Part shown: piece after piece, positions 28,348 to 36,597 of the stretch | How the letters are laid out: each line of letters begins with the position of its first letter | Position numbering within the stretch: position 1 is the first letter of the stretch | Assembly: GCF_030163755.1 (NCBI RefSeq) | Contig: NZ_JASJOE010000001.1 | Location: forward strand, 124,001-188,000 | DNA length: 64,000 nt | Source of the DNA: Roseicyclus amphidinii | GTDB taxonomy: Bacteria > Pseudomonadota > Alphaproteobacteria > Rhodobacterales > Rhodobacteraceae | Direction of reading: 5' to 3' | The notes under the pieces: model-generated | Databases searched by the model: none | Seen by the model: the letters and a program-made list of their open reading frames with translations, nothing else | Told to the model about the DNA's origin: nothing | Program-made: the position numbers and the translations under genes

Positions 28348-29358
28348 ATGAAGGCGGTGAAACGGTATGCATTGCGCCTTGAGCGCAAGAAATACCTCGT
28401 TCGCGCCTGGCGAAAGAGCAGGTCGCTGCGCGTCGTCGCCAACCGCACCGAGGCCATCGGGCCGCAGGATGTGCTGTGTTTCTGCACCCTGCGGAACGAG
28501 AAGGTCAGGCTGAAGTTTTTCCTGAATTACTATCGTGACAGGGGTGTTTCGCATTTCCTGTTCGTCGACAACGACAGCACCGACGGCACGCGCGAATTTC
28601 TTGCCGAGCAGCCCGATTGCTCGGTCTGGACGACACCCGCCAGCTACAAGCGGTCGCGGTTCGGGATGGACTGGATCAACCGGCTTTTGCGGCTTTACGG
28701 CCATCAGCATTGGTGCCTTGTCGTCGATCCGGACGAATTTCTGGTCTACCCGTTCAGCGATACCCGCCCGATCCCGGCGCTGACCGATTGGCTCGATGCG
28801 TCGTCGATCAAGAGCTTCGGGGCGATGATCCTCGACATGTATCCCAAGGGGCCGATCACCGCGCAGCCCTATTCCGAGGGGCAGGACCCGTTCGAGATCG
28901 CCTGCTGGTTCGACCCCGGCAACTACGCGATCAAGCGCAACTGGCAATACGGCAACCTGTGGATCCAGGGCGGGCCGCGCGCGCGGGCGTTCTTCGCCGA
29001 TCAGCCCGCCAAGGCGCCCGCGCTGAACAAGGTGCCGCTGGTGAAGTGGGACAAGGGCTATGCCTATGCCAGCTCGACCCACATGCTGCTGCCGCGGGGG
29101 CTGAACCTTGTCTATGACGAATGGGGGGGCGAGAAGACCTCGGGCGTGCTGCTGCACGCGAAGTTCCTCGATACCTTCACCCGGAAGGCCGCGGAGGAGT
29201 TGGAGCGGCGCGAGCATTACGCGGCCTCGGCCGAGTATCGGGCCTATCACGCAGGGCTGAACGAGAACCCGGATTTCTGGACCAAGTGGTCGGAGCGATA
29301 CATCAACTGGCGCCAGCTCGAGATCCTGGGCCTCATGTCCAAGGGGAACTGGGCATGA
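28348..29358 (+). CDS. Glycosyltransferase family 2-like protein
   Basis: The 336-residue product resembles bacterial GT2/GT92-like transferases that read LCFCTLRNEKVRLKFFLNYYRDRGVSHFLFVDNDSTDGTREFL at the N-terminus and carry a DxD-type metal site in VVDPDEFLVYP. It has no membrane segments or signal peptide. The gene starts on the base after the previous stop, and its end overlaps the next gene by four bases (ATGA), so the three transferase genes are co-translated. Substrates cannot be read from sequence. The N-terminal 30 residues are strongly basic (about 13 Arg and Lys), possibly a membrane-surface anchor. Confidence 0.8.
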   Translation: MKAVKRYALRLERKKYLVRAWRKSRSLRVVANRTEAIGPQDVLCFCTLRNEKVRLKFFLNYYRDRGVSHFLFVDNDSTDGTREFLAEQPDCSVWTTPASYKRSRFGMDWINRLLRLYGHQHWCLVVDPDEFLVYPFSDTRPIPALTDWLDASSIKSFGAMILDMYPKGPITAQPYSEGQDPFEIACWFDPGNYAIKRNWQYGNLWIQGGPRARAFFADQPAKAPALNKVPLVKWDKGYAYASSTHMLLPRGLNLVYDEWGGEKTSGVLLHAKFLDTFTRKAAEELERREHYAASAEYRAYHAGLNENPDFWTKWSERYINWRQLEILGLMSKGNWA

Positions 29359-31055
29359 GCACGCTGGGCTTCGTGATGCTCTGCCACACCGCGCTGCACC
29401 GCGCGGCGCAGGTGGCCCGCCATTGGGCCGAGCGGGATTGCCCGGTGGTGATCCATGTCGACCGGCAGGTGAAGCGCCAGCGGTTCGAGGCGTTCCGCAA
29501 GGAGCTGTCGGACCTCGAGAACGTCAGGTTCTCGCGGCGTGTGCGCTGCGAATGGGGAACCTGGTCGCTGGTGCAGGCCTCGCAGGGGGCGGCGGAGCAG
29601 CTGCTGGCCGAGTTTCCGGGCGTGCGGCATGTCTATCTCGCGTCGGGGTCGTGCCTGCCGCTGAGGCCGGTGGACGAGCTGCGGGCCTATCTTGCGGCGC
29701 GGCCGATGACGGATTTCATCGAAAGCGTCACGATCCGGGACGTCGACTGGACCATGGGCGGGTTGAACGACGAGCGGTTCAACCTGCGGTTCCCGTTCTC
29801 GTGGAAGCGGCACAGGTTCCTGTTCGACCGCTATGTCGAGTTGCAGCGCAAGGTGGGGTTCAAGCGCAAGCTGCCCGAGGGGGTGGTGCCGCACCTGGGC
29901 AGCCAATGGTGGTGCCTGACGCGGCAGACGCTGACGGCGATCCTGCAAGACCCGCGGCGGCGCGAGCTTGAGCGGTTCTTCAGCCTCGTGTGGATTCCCG
30001 ACGAAAGCTATTACCAGACGCTGGTGCGCAACTACTCTCGGTCCATCGAAAGCCGGTCGCTGACGCTGTCCAAGTTCGATTTCCAGGGCAAGCCGCATGT
30101 GTTCTACGACGATCACCTGCATCTGTTGCGGCGGTCCGACTGTTTCGTCGCGCGCAAGATCTGGCCCAAGGCGAACCGGCTCTATTCCACCTTCCTGACC
30201 GATGACGCCACGGTCAGCCGCATGGCCGAACCTGCGCCGGGCAAGATCGACCGCGTGTTCTCGCGCGCGCTGGAGCGGCGGACGCGGGGGCGGCCGGGGC
30301 TTTACATGCACAGCCGCTATCCCAACCCCGATTGGGAGAACGGCAAGACCGCCGCGCCCTATTCGGTGTTCCAGGGGTTCAACGACCTGTTCGAGGATTT
30401 CGAGACCTGGCTCGCGCGGCGGCTGGGCACGGTGGTGCATGGCAACATCTTCGATCCGGCGCGCGCCCGCTTTGCCGGGGATGCGCCGATCTATGCCGGG
30501 TGCCTGTCGGCCCATGCCGCCTTGCGCGACTACAACCCCGAGGGGTTCCTGACGAACCTGATCTGGAACACGCGGGGCGAGCGGCAGGTGTTCATGTTCG
30601 GCCCGCGCGACAACCAGCGGCCGGGCGCCTTCATGGCGGCGGATGCGAATGCGCAGATCTCGGTCATCACGGGGGCCTGGGCGGTGCGGCTCTACCAGTC
30701 GAACCGGAATTTCTCGGACATCCGGCAGGATGCCGCGCGGATGCAGCGCCACGAGGTCGATTTCGTCAACACGCTGCGCCATGTGCGCAGCCGTGCCGAC
30801 ATCCGCATCTGGACGCTGGCGGATTTCATCGAGGAACCGATGGAGCATCTGCAGGGCATCCTCGACGCGATGGAGGGGGCCAATGCCATGCGCCTGACCG
30901 AAGCGCCGCGCATGGCCGACCTGTCGGGCTTCGCGGGCTTCCTGCAGTCGCTGAAGAACCAGGGCATGAACCCGATGACGGTGGGCGATTTCCCGATGGA
31001 GGGTCCGGTTCACCGGCCACCCGCCGATCGCAACCGCCCCTACCTGGTGACCTGA
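29355..31055 (+). CDS. Beta-1,6-N-acetylglucosaminyltransferase-like (GT14, core-2/I-branching type) two-domain protein
   Basis: The 566-residue product begins LGFVMLCHTALHRAAQVARHW and continues with VVIHVDRQ, VYLASGSCLPLRPVDELRAYLA and LGSQWWCLTRQTL, matching bacterial relatives of eukaryotic branching GlcNAc transferases (GT14). From about residue 300 a second domain follows (SRYPNPDWENGKTAAPYSVF, GNIFDPARARFAG, FLTNLIWNTRGERQVFMFGPRDNQRPGAFM). I believe this type of C-terminal extension carries only a domain-of-unknown-function label in roseobacter relatives. Overlaps the upstream gene by four bases; the sulfotransferase gene follows after three. Confidence 0.8.
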   Translation: MSTLGFVMLCHTALHRAAQVARHWAERDCPVVIHVDRQVKRQRFEAFRKELSDLENVRFSRRVRCEWGTWSLVQASQGAAEQLLAEFPGVRHVYLASGSCLPLRPVDELRAYLAARPMTDFIESVTIRDVDWTMGGLNDERFNLRFPFSWKRHRFLFDRYVELQRKVGFKRKLPEGVVPHLGSQWWCLTRQTLTAILQDPRRRELERFFSLVWIPDESYYQTLVRNYSRSIESRSLTLSKFDFQGKPHVFYDDHLHLLRRSDCFVARKIWPKANRLYSTFLTDDATVSRMAEPAPGKIDRVFSRALERRTRGRPGLYMHSRYPNPDWENGKTAAPYSVFQGFNDLFEDFETWLARRLGTVVHGNIFDPARARFAGDAPIYAGCLSAHAALRDYNPEGFLTNLIWNTRGERQVFMFGPRDNQRPGAFMAADANAQISVITGAWAVRLYQSNRNFSDIRQDAARMQRHEVDFVNTLRHVRSRADIRIWTLADFIEEPMEHLQGILDAMEGANAMRLTEAPRMADLSGFAGFLQSLKNQGMNPMTVGDFPMEGPVHRPPADRNRPYLVT

Positions 31056-31058
31056 TCC

Positions 31059-32495
31059 ATGGCCAACCGCCGATTTGATGCCTTTGTCATGTTCGCCGAA
31101 ATGCGGACCGGGTCGAATTACCTGGAGGACAACCTGAACGCCCTGCCGGACGTGACCTGTTACGGCGAGGTCTACAACCCCACCTTCCTCGGGCATCACA
31201 ACCGGTTCGAGCTGATGGGCTATGACATGGACCGCCGCGAGGGCGATCCGCTGGGCCTGTTGGAGCGGATCATCGACGGCACCGAGGGGCTGCCGGGGTT
31301 TCGTTTGTTCCATGACCACGACGACCGCGTGGTCGAGCGGGTGCTGGCCGATCCGCGGATCGCCAAGATCATCCTGACGCGCAATCCGCTGGACAGCTAT
31401 GTCAGCCGCAAGATCGCCACCGCCACGGGGCAGTGGCGCTTGACCGATGGCAAGAACCTGAAGACCGCGCAGATCCGCTTCGACGCCGAGGAATTCGCCG
31501 AGCTGACCGACCGGCTGGCCGCCTTTCAGGACCGGCTGCGCCGGGGGTTGCAGCTGGGCGGGCAGGGGGCCTTCCTGATCCGTTACGAGGATATCAACGA
31601 CCCGGACGTGCTGAACGGGCTGGCGGCCTTTCTCGGGTCCGAGGGGCGGATCGAGGCGGCATCGAACACGCTGAAACGGCAGAACCCCGGCGCGCTGTCG
31701 GAAAAGGTCGAGAATTACGACGAGATGATCGCGGCGCTGCGCGACGTCGACCGGTTCGGCCTGACCGCCAGCGCGGATGTCGAGCCGGTGCGCGGGGCCT
31801 CGGTTCCCGGTTTCGTGGCGCATCCCGAGGTCGGGCTGTTGTTCATGCCGATCAAGGGCGCGCCGGAACAGGCGGTGATCGACTGGATGGCGGGGATCGG
31901 CGGCGTCGGGCGCGAGGGGCTTTTGCGCAAGATGACGCAGAAGGACCTGAAACAGTGGATCAGGGCCCACCCCGCCTATCGCAGTTTCACGGTGCTGCGG
32001 CACCCGGTGAAGCGGGCCTATGTGACCTTCAACCGGTTCATCCTGCCCGATGACCGGCCTGCCTATGCCGAGGCGCGCAAGATCCTGCGGCAACGCTACA
32101 AACTGCCGATCCCGGCCGGTGCCCCAGGCGACGACTGGAGCGCCGAGTCGCAGAAGGCGGCATTCGCCGGGTTCCTCGAGTTTCTGAAGATGAACCTTGC
32201 CGGGCAGACCAGCCTGCGGATCGATGCGGCATGGGCCTCGCAAGCGGCGACGCTGCAGGGCATGGCGCAGGTGGCGCAGCCCCATCACCTGCTGCGCGAG
32301 GAAGAGATGACCACCGCGCTGCCCGCGCTGGCGCGCGCGGTGGGCGTGGCGGATGCGCCCGAGCCGCGGGCCGAGGGGGTGCCGGGCGCGGTGCCGCTGG
32401 CCAAGGTCCATGACGGCAAGATCGAGAAGGCGGCGATCGACGCCTACCGGCGCGATTACCAGACGCTCGGCTTTCCGCGCTGGAACAAGATGTAG
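31059..32495 (+). CDS. PAPS-dependent sulfotransferase with two sulfotransferase-like halves
   Basis: Predicted to transfer sulfate from PAPS to a glycan. In the first half of this 478-residue protein the 5'-phosphosulfate loop is EMRTGSNYLE (residues 14-23) and the 3'-phosphate-binding block is ILTRNPLDSYVSRKIA (Arg108, Ser114). A second half from about 255 repeats the plan: FMPIKGAPEQAVIDWM at 262-277 and VLRHPVKRAYVTFNRFI at 312-328, the latter like Sulfotransfer_2 proteins, but with a poorer loop. It closes a run of co-directed glycosyltransferase genes. CysQ upstream would remove its PAP product. Confidence 0.8.
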   Translation: MANRRFDAFVMFAEMRTGSNYLEDNLNALPDVTCYGEVYNPTFLGHHNRFELMGYDMDRREGDPLGLLERIIDGTEGLPGFRLFHDHDDRVVERVLADPRIAKIILTRNPLDSYVSRKIATATGQWRLTDGKNLKTAQIRFDAEEFAELTDRLAAFQDRLRRGLQLGGQGAFLIRYEDINDPDVLNGLAAFLGSEGRIEAASNTLKRQNPGALSEKVENYDEMIAALRDVDRFGLTASADVEPVRGASVPGFVAHPEVGLLFMPIKGAPEQAVIDWMAGIGGVGREGLLRKMTQKDLKQWIRAHPAYRSFTVLRHPVKRAYVTFNRFILPDDRPAYAEARKILRQRYKLPIPAGAPGDDWSAESQKAAFAGFLEFLKMNLAGQTSLRIDAAWASQAATLQGMAQVAQPHHLLREEEMTTALPALARAVGVADAPEPRAEGVPGAVPLAKVHDGKIEKAAIDAYRRDYQTLGFPRWNKM

Positions 32496-32510
32496 GGTGC
32501 CGGGCCGCGG

Positions 32511-32975
32511 TCAGGCGGCCTTGCTTGCTTCGTGCTCGGTCAGGAGGGTGTGGAGCGTCGCCGCGTCGGCATTCGCGCGCAGCTTGGCGCAGAGCGACGG
32601 GTCGCGCAGCGTGCGCGAGACGAGCGCCAGCGCCTTGAGGTGATCGACGCCGGTATCGGCGGGCGCAAACAGCGCGAAGACAAGGTCGACCGGCTGCCGG
32701 TCGGCGGCGTCGAACTCGATGGGTTTCTCGAGCCGCAGGAAGGCGCCATGCACCTCGGTCAGGTCCGAGAGCCGCGCATGGGGCAGGGCGACGCCATGGC
32801 CCACGCCGGTGGGCCCCAGGCTTTCGCGTTCTTGCAGCGCATCGAAGATCTGCCCTTCGGGCAGCCCGATCAGGTCATGCGCAAGATCCGCGATGCTTTG
32901 CATCAGGCGTTTCTTGCTGGTCACATCACTCAGCACCTTCACGGCGCGCGGTTTCAGCAACGACGACAGGTTCAT
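32511..32975 (-). CDS. ptsN: PTS IIA-like nitrogen-regulatory protein
   Basis: EIIA-Ntr, phosphorylated on a His by the nitrogen PTS and regulating carbon, nitrogen and potassium use. The 154-residue product has LPHARL with the phosphorylated His at 66 and the usual LLTEHE tail. ATG 32975 has an AAGGGG site; the frame is open further upstream but only with non-family residues. It is the last gene of lptC-lptA-lptB-hpf-ptsN, the order often seen with rpoN between lptB and hpf; rpoN is not here. Confidence 0.94.
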   Translation of the reverse strand: MNLSSLLKPRAVKVLSDVTSKKRLMQSIADLAHDLIGLPEGQIFDALQERESLGPTGVGHGVALPHARLSDLTEVHGAFLRLEKPIEFDAADRQPVDLVFALFAPADTGVDHLKALALVSRTLRDPSLCAKLRANADAATLHTLLTEHEASKAA

Positions 32976-33050
32976 CCCATCCCCTTCGTGACCCAGAAGC
33001 CGGATCGGTTGCGCGCGGCGGGGCCGAGGGGCCACCGCCGCGCCGGTGTC

Positions 33051-33626
33051 TCATTTGCCGGGGGGGTCGATCCAGCCGACGTTTCCGTCATCGCGCCGGT
33101 AGACCACGTTCACCCCGTTGTGCTTTTCGTTTCGGAACACAAGGACCGGCGCGCCCGCGATCTCCATCTGCATCACGGCTTCGCCGACCGAAAGCGAGGG
33201 GATCTTGGTCTCCATCTCGGCCACGATGATCGGCTGCAGATCCTCGGGTTCCTGTTCCTCGGCCTCGTGACCGGATGGAGCGAGGACATACATGGCCGCT
33301 CCGAAGGTTTCAACGGGGTCCTGCCTATCGCGGTGATGGTCTTTCAGGCGGCGCTTGTAGCGGCGCAGCTGCTTTTCCATCTTTTCCGCGCTGCCTTCGA
33401 AGGCGGCATAGATCTCGTGCGCGTGGCCTTTGGCCGAGGCGGTGAGGCCGGTGGAGAGGTGGATCGTCGCTTCGCAGACGTATTCTGCGCCGGATTTCGA
33501 GAAGATCACGGTCGCATCGGTCGGGCGCATCGAGAATTTCTCGACCACGGCACCCAGGCTGTCCTGCACATGGGTTTGCAGGGCTTCTCCGATGTCGATC
33601 TGTTTTCCGCTGATTTGATAGCGCAT
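33051..33626 (-). CDS. hpf: Ribosome hibernation-promoting factor, long form
   Basis: Binds the 30S subunit and drives 100S dimer formation in stationary phase. The 191-residue product has the N-terminal HPF/RaiA domain (MRYQISGKQIDIGEALQTHV, ATIHLSTGLTASAKGHAHEIYAAFE) and a C-terminal dimerisation domain (KIPSLSVGEAVMQMEIAGAPVLVFRNEKHNGVNVVYRRDDGNVGWI in blocks), so it is the long form that dimerises by itself. A GGAGG site precedes ATG 33626. The upstream frame is open but lacks family character. ptsN follows after 75 bases. Confidence 0.95.
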   Translation of the reverse strand: MRYQISGKQIDIGEALQTHVQDSLGAVVEKFSMRPTDATVIFSKSGAEYVCEATIHLSTGLTASAKGHAHEIYAAFEGSAEKMEKQLRRYKRRLKDHHRDRQDPVETFGAAMYVLAPSGHEAEEQEPEDLQPIIVAEMETKIPSLSVGEAVMQMEIAGAPVLVFRNEKHNGVNVVYRRDDGNVGWIDPPGK

Positions 33627-33832
33627 GGGTCCTCCGGACTTCAGATGCAGGGGATCGTGGCCGGCCCGGAATGGGTGGCCTGCCGCCTGCAAGAGGCTGT
33701 TCGGCTGCGTTTTGGTATGGCTGATCCCGGGCCGTTTTCGCGGGCCTTCGTCCGGCGGGCGGACGCGGGGATCTGGGATGAAGCGAACGCGAACATCACA
33801 CCCATTAGGCGACGGCGCGGGGGCGCTGTCAA

Positions 33833-33881
33833 CGCAAAGCGGAGCGGCGCGCAGGTCTGATTTCCGCAAAGCGGAGCGGCG
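33833..33881. repeat. Pair of 17-base direct repeats just downstream of lptB
   Basis: CGCAAAGCGGAGCGGCG occurs at 33833-33849 and 33865-33881, 32 bases apart, in the 260-base gap between lptB and hpf. The rest of the gap (33627-33832) shows no gene or motif that I can support. Confidence 0.85.
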
Positions 33882-33886
33882 GCGCG

Positions 33887-34651
33887 TCAGGTGATGCGGA
33901 AGCTCTGGCCAAGGTAGACGCGGCGCACCGTCTCGTCGTCGACGACCTCGTCGGGGGTGCCCGACTTGATGATGGTGCCGTCGTGCAGGATATAGGCGCG
34001 GTCCACGATCTCGAGGGTTTCGCGCACGTTGTGATCGGTGATCAGAACGCCGATGCCCCGCGTCTTGAGGTCCTGCACAAGGTGCCGGATCTCGCCCACG
34101 GCGATGGGGTCGACGCCCGCGAAGGGTTCGTCCAGCAGCACGTAGCGGGGGTTCGAGGCAAGGCAGCGCGCGATCTCGGCGCGGCGGCGTTCGCCGCCCG
34201 AGAGCGACAGGGCGGGCGCGCGGCGCAGGTGGCCGATGGAGAACTCGGACAGGAGTTCCTCGAGCCGGTCCTGCCGGGTCTTGCGGTTCTTCTCGACCAC
34301 CTCGAGGATGGCCATGATGTTGTCCTCGACCGAAAGGCCGCGGAAGATCGACATTTCCTGCGGCAAGTAGCCGATGCCCGCCCGCGCGCGGCGATACATC
34401 GGAAAGAGCGTCACGTCCTGTCCGTCGATGGTGACGGTGCCGCCGTCGGGCGTGATCAGCCCGGCGATGCAATAGAAGGACGTGGTCTTGCCCGAGCCGT
34501 TGGGGCCGAGCAGCGCCACAACCTCGCCGCGGGCGAGGGTGAGCGAGACATCGCGGATCACCGGGCGGCGGCGGTAGCTCTTGCGCAGCCTGTGAACGAC
34601 GAGACCCTGACCGCCCGCGGTCACGGTGAGCGCGGGTTTGCCGCCCTCCAT
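33887..34651 (-). CDS. lptB: LPS export ABC transporter ATP-binding protein LptB
   Basis: Cytoplasmic ATPase of the LptB2FG complex that extracts LPS from the inner membrane. The 254-residue product has Walker A GPNGSGKTT, Q-loop YLPQEMSIFRGL, the signature LSLSGGERRRAEIAR, Walker B YVLLDEPFAGVDP and the switch His in LITDHNVRETL. The start codon shares one base with the lptA stop. Its membrane partners LptF and LptG are not in the window. Confidence 0.97.
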   Translation of the reverse strand: MEGGKPALTVTAGGQGLVVHRLRKSYRRRPVIRDVSLTLARGEVVALLGPNGSGKTTSFYCIAGLITPDGGTVTIDGQDVTLFPMYRRARAGIGYLPQEMSIFRGLSVEDNIMAILEVVEKNRKTRQDRLEELLSEFSIGHLRRAPALSLSGGERRRAEIARCLASNPRYVLLDEPFAGVDPIAVGEIRHLVQDLKTRGIGVLITDHNVRETLEIVDRAYILHDGTIIKSGTPDEVVDDETVRRVYLGQSFRIT

Positions 34652-35148
34652 CAGTTCGCCTCGGGGTCGATCACCGTGCGCACGCGACCGTCGATGGTGC
34701 CGTTCCCGGTGGTCATGTTGACCGTCATGCTGTCGCCCGCGATGGCGGTGGGCCCCTGCGTCACCAGCACGTCGCCCGACATCGTCAGCAGCGCGGCGCC
34801 GATGTCGTAGCGCGCCTGCGCGCCCTCGGCGGCGTCTTCGCCGCGCGCGACCAGAACCCCGCCCGAGGCCAGAACCTCCTGCACGGTGTTGCCGCTGCCG
34901 GTGTCGGCATAGACCACCTCGACCCGGCCTGCGGCCATGCGCAGATCGCCCTGCACGATCAGGACATTGCCCTCGAAGACGGCGCGGCCGTTGCCCTGGT
35001 CGATGGACAGGCTGTCGGCGGTCACCTCGACCGGCTGGTCGGCATCATGCGCCACGCCGCCAAAGCCGATCCCCACCTGGGCGAATGCCGGGTGGGCCGT
35101 GGCAAGGGCGATGGCCAGGATGGCCGAAGGAAGCAGGTGGCGAAACAT
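34651..35148 (-). CDS. lptA: LPS transport periplasmic protein LptA
   Basis: Periplasmic bridge for LPS between inner and outer membranes. The 165-residue product has a Sec signal peptide (MFRHLLPSAILAIALATAHPAFA, cleavage probably after AFA) and the OstA-type beta-jellyroll: VEVTADSLSIDQGNGRAVFEGNV, GDLRMAAGRVEVVY, ARYDIGAALLTMSGDVLVTQG. ATG 35148 gives a proper signal peptide; an upstream TTG at 35184 is open but less likely. A gap of 32 bases separates it from lptC. Confidence 0.9.
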   Translation of the reverse strand: MFRHLLPSAILAIALATAHPAFAQVGIGFGGVAHDADQPVEVTADSLSIDQGNGRAVFEGNVLIVQGDLRMAAGRVEVVYADTGSGNTVQEVLASGGVLVARGEDAAEGAQARYDIGAALLTMSGDVLVTQGPTAIAGDSMTVNMTTGNGTIDGRVRTVIDPEAN

Positions 35149-35180
35149 GGTGACGTCTACTTGGGGAACTCGGGGGGCAC

Positions 35181-35771
35181 TCAAGGGTCGTATATCAGGC
35201 GAACGCCGCCTGTGAAACTCAGGAAAGCCCCGCCTTCGGGGCCGGTCATCTCCATCGCCCCGGCGGTCAGGGTGGCGCCCTCGGCGACGATCTCGATCCG
35301 GCCGGGCGCGGAGAGGCGCATCCGGTCCATCGAGACGATCAGCCGCGCGGTGTCGAGCGACAGGCCCGAGGTCGTCGCCGCAGAGACCTGCCCGTCGAGC
35401 GACAGCGCGCGGGCGGCAAGGTCGATCTCGCCGTTGCCGGCGCTGACCACCATGCGGTTCTCGTCGGTGACGGTGACGCGCGCCTCGATCTCGGTCAGGC
35501 GGATGCGGTTGGGGTTCGCGGGCTCGGGCGCGGCGCTGGCGGCGACCAGCGTCACCGCGCGCCCGTCCTCGAGCGTTCCGGCGAAGCGCGGCTGCGACAG
35601 GCGCTGTTCGCGCAGCAACTCGTCGATGTCGACCGTGGCGAAGGGCAGCGCCGCCTCGGGGTCGGGGGTGCGCGAGAACAGGAACATCGTGGACAGCAGC
35701 GCCAGAGCGATGAGCGGAAGGGCCAGTTTGACCCAGCTCACGATCCGCGAATATCGGTTGGGCGCCGCCAT
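35181..35771 (-). CDS. lptC: LPS export inner-membrane anchor LptC
   Basis: Single-span protein that passes LPS from LptBFG to LptA. The 196-residue product has an N-terminal membrane segment (VKLALPLIALALLSTMFLF, about residues 14-32) and a periplasmic beta-jellyroll with the TxxDG-like and repeated acidic blocks of the family (ARALSLDGQVSAATTSGLSLDTARL, VTLTAGAMEM-like, FTGGVRLIYDP). Sequence conservation in LptC is low, so position next to lptA and lptB carries weight. ATG 35771 was chosen; the rnd stop is seven bases upstream. Confidence 0.88.
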   Translation of the reverse strand: MAAPNRYSRIVSWVKLALPLIALALLSTMFLFSRTPDPEAALPFATVDIDELLREQRLSQPRFAGTLEDGRAVTLVAASAAPEPANPNRIRLTEIEARVTVTDENRMVVSAGNGEIDLAARALSLDGQVSAATTSGLSLDTARLIVSMDRMRLSAPGRIEIVAEGATLTAGAMEMTGPEGGAFLSFTGGVRLIYDP

Positions 35772-35778
35772 CGGCCGA

Positions 35779-36390
35779 TCAGTGCGAGAAGATGTCGATC
35801 TCGGGCCAACCGGCAAGATCGAGTTGCGCGCGCGTCGGCAGGAAGTCGAAACAGGCCTGCGCGGTGGCGGTGCGCCCTTCGCGCGCCAGCATCTCGTCGA
35901 GCGCGGCTTTCAGGCGGTGGAGATACAGCACATCGGAGGCGGCATAGGCCTTTTGCGGCTCGGTCAGCTTGGCCGCGCCCCAGTCCGAGCTTTGCTGCTG
36001 CTTGGAGATGTCGACCTCGAGCAGTTCCTGCAGCAGGTATTTCAGCCCGTGCCGGTCGGTGTAGGTGCGCACCAGTTTCGAGGCGATCTTGGTGCAATAG
36101 ACCGGCGCGGCCAGCGCGCCGAAGGCGTGATACATCACCGCGATGTCGAAGCGCCCGAAATGGAACAGCTTGAGCACATCGGGGTCGGTCAGAAGCCGCG
36201 CGAGATTGGGGGCCTCGGTCTGGCCCTTGGCGACCTGCATCAGGTGCGCGTTGCCGTCACCCGACGACAGCTGCACGACGCAAAGCCTGTCACGGTGGGG
36301 GTTGAGGCCCATCGTCTCGCAGTCGATTGCGACCGCGGGACCGAGGTCGAGGCCATCGGGCAGATCGTTCTGATAGAGGTGGATCGTCAC
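35779..36390 (-). CDS. rnd: RNase D-like 3'-5' exonuclease (short form)
   Basis: DEDDy-type exonuclease, 203 residues, about half the length of E. coli RNase D because the two C-terminal HRDC domains are absent. Visible motifs: AIDCETMGLNPHRDRLCVVQLS (Exo I with Asp and Glu), LKLFHFGRFDIAVM (Exo II) and YAASDVLYLHRL (Exo III with the Tyr and Asp). Short forms of this kind are common in alphaproteobacteria. It lies between tRNA-Leu and lptC on the same strand and may share a transcript with either. Confidence 0.88.
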   Translation of the reverse strand: MTIHLYQNDLPDGLDLGPAVAIDCETMGLNPHRDRLCVVQLSSGDGNAHLMQVAKGQTEAPNLARLLTDPDVLKLFHFGRFDIAVMYHAFGALAAPVYCTKIASKLVRTYTDRHGLKYLLQELLEVDISKQQQSSDWGAAKLTEPQKAYAASDVLYLHRLKAALDEMLAREGRTATAQACFDFLPTRAQLDLAGWPEIDIFSH

Positions 36391-36436
36391 GGTTCAGTCC
36401 CTTTCATCTCGCAGGCGGTGCGGCGGAGAGAAAGAG

Positions 36437-36523
<87 letters not shown>

Positions 36524-36540
36524 AGGTGTCGTGAGGCGGG

Positions 36541-36569
36541 CTGATAAAGGCGGTGTGCGGGGGTGTCAA
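36541..36569 (-). promoter_or_regulatory. Sigma-70-type promoter of tRNA-Leu
   Basis: TTGACA (36569-36564) and TATCAG (36546-36541) on the minus strand are separated by exactly 17 bases. Transcription would start about ten bases before the mature tRNA 5' end at 36523. Confidence 0.75.
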
Positions 36570-36597
36570 CGGGGGTCGTGCGGGAAAATGCGCGACT

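Noticed and set aside
29247-32411. A 1054-codon minus-strand open frame across the GT14 and sulfotransferase genes
   Set aside because: It spans two confidently called genes and their junction and has antisense composition; long shadow frames are expected at this GC content.
22321-32495. Genomic island or prophage
   Set aside because: No integrase, transposase, tRNA-flanking repeat or phage gene is visible, and apart from one small dip the base composition matches the flanks.
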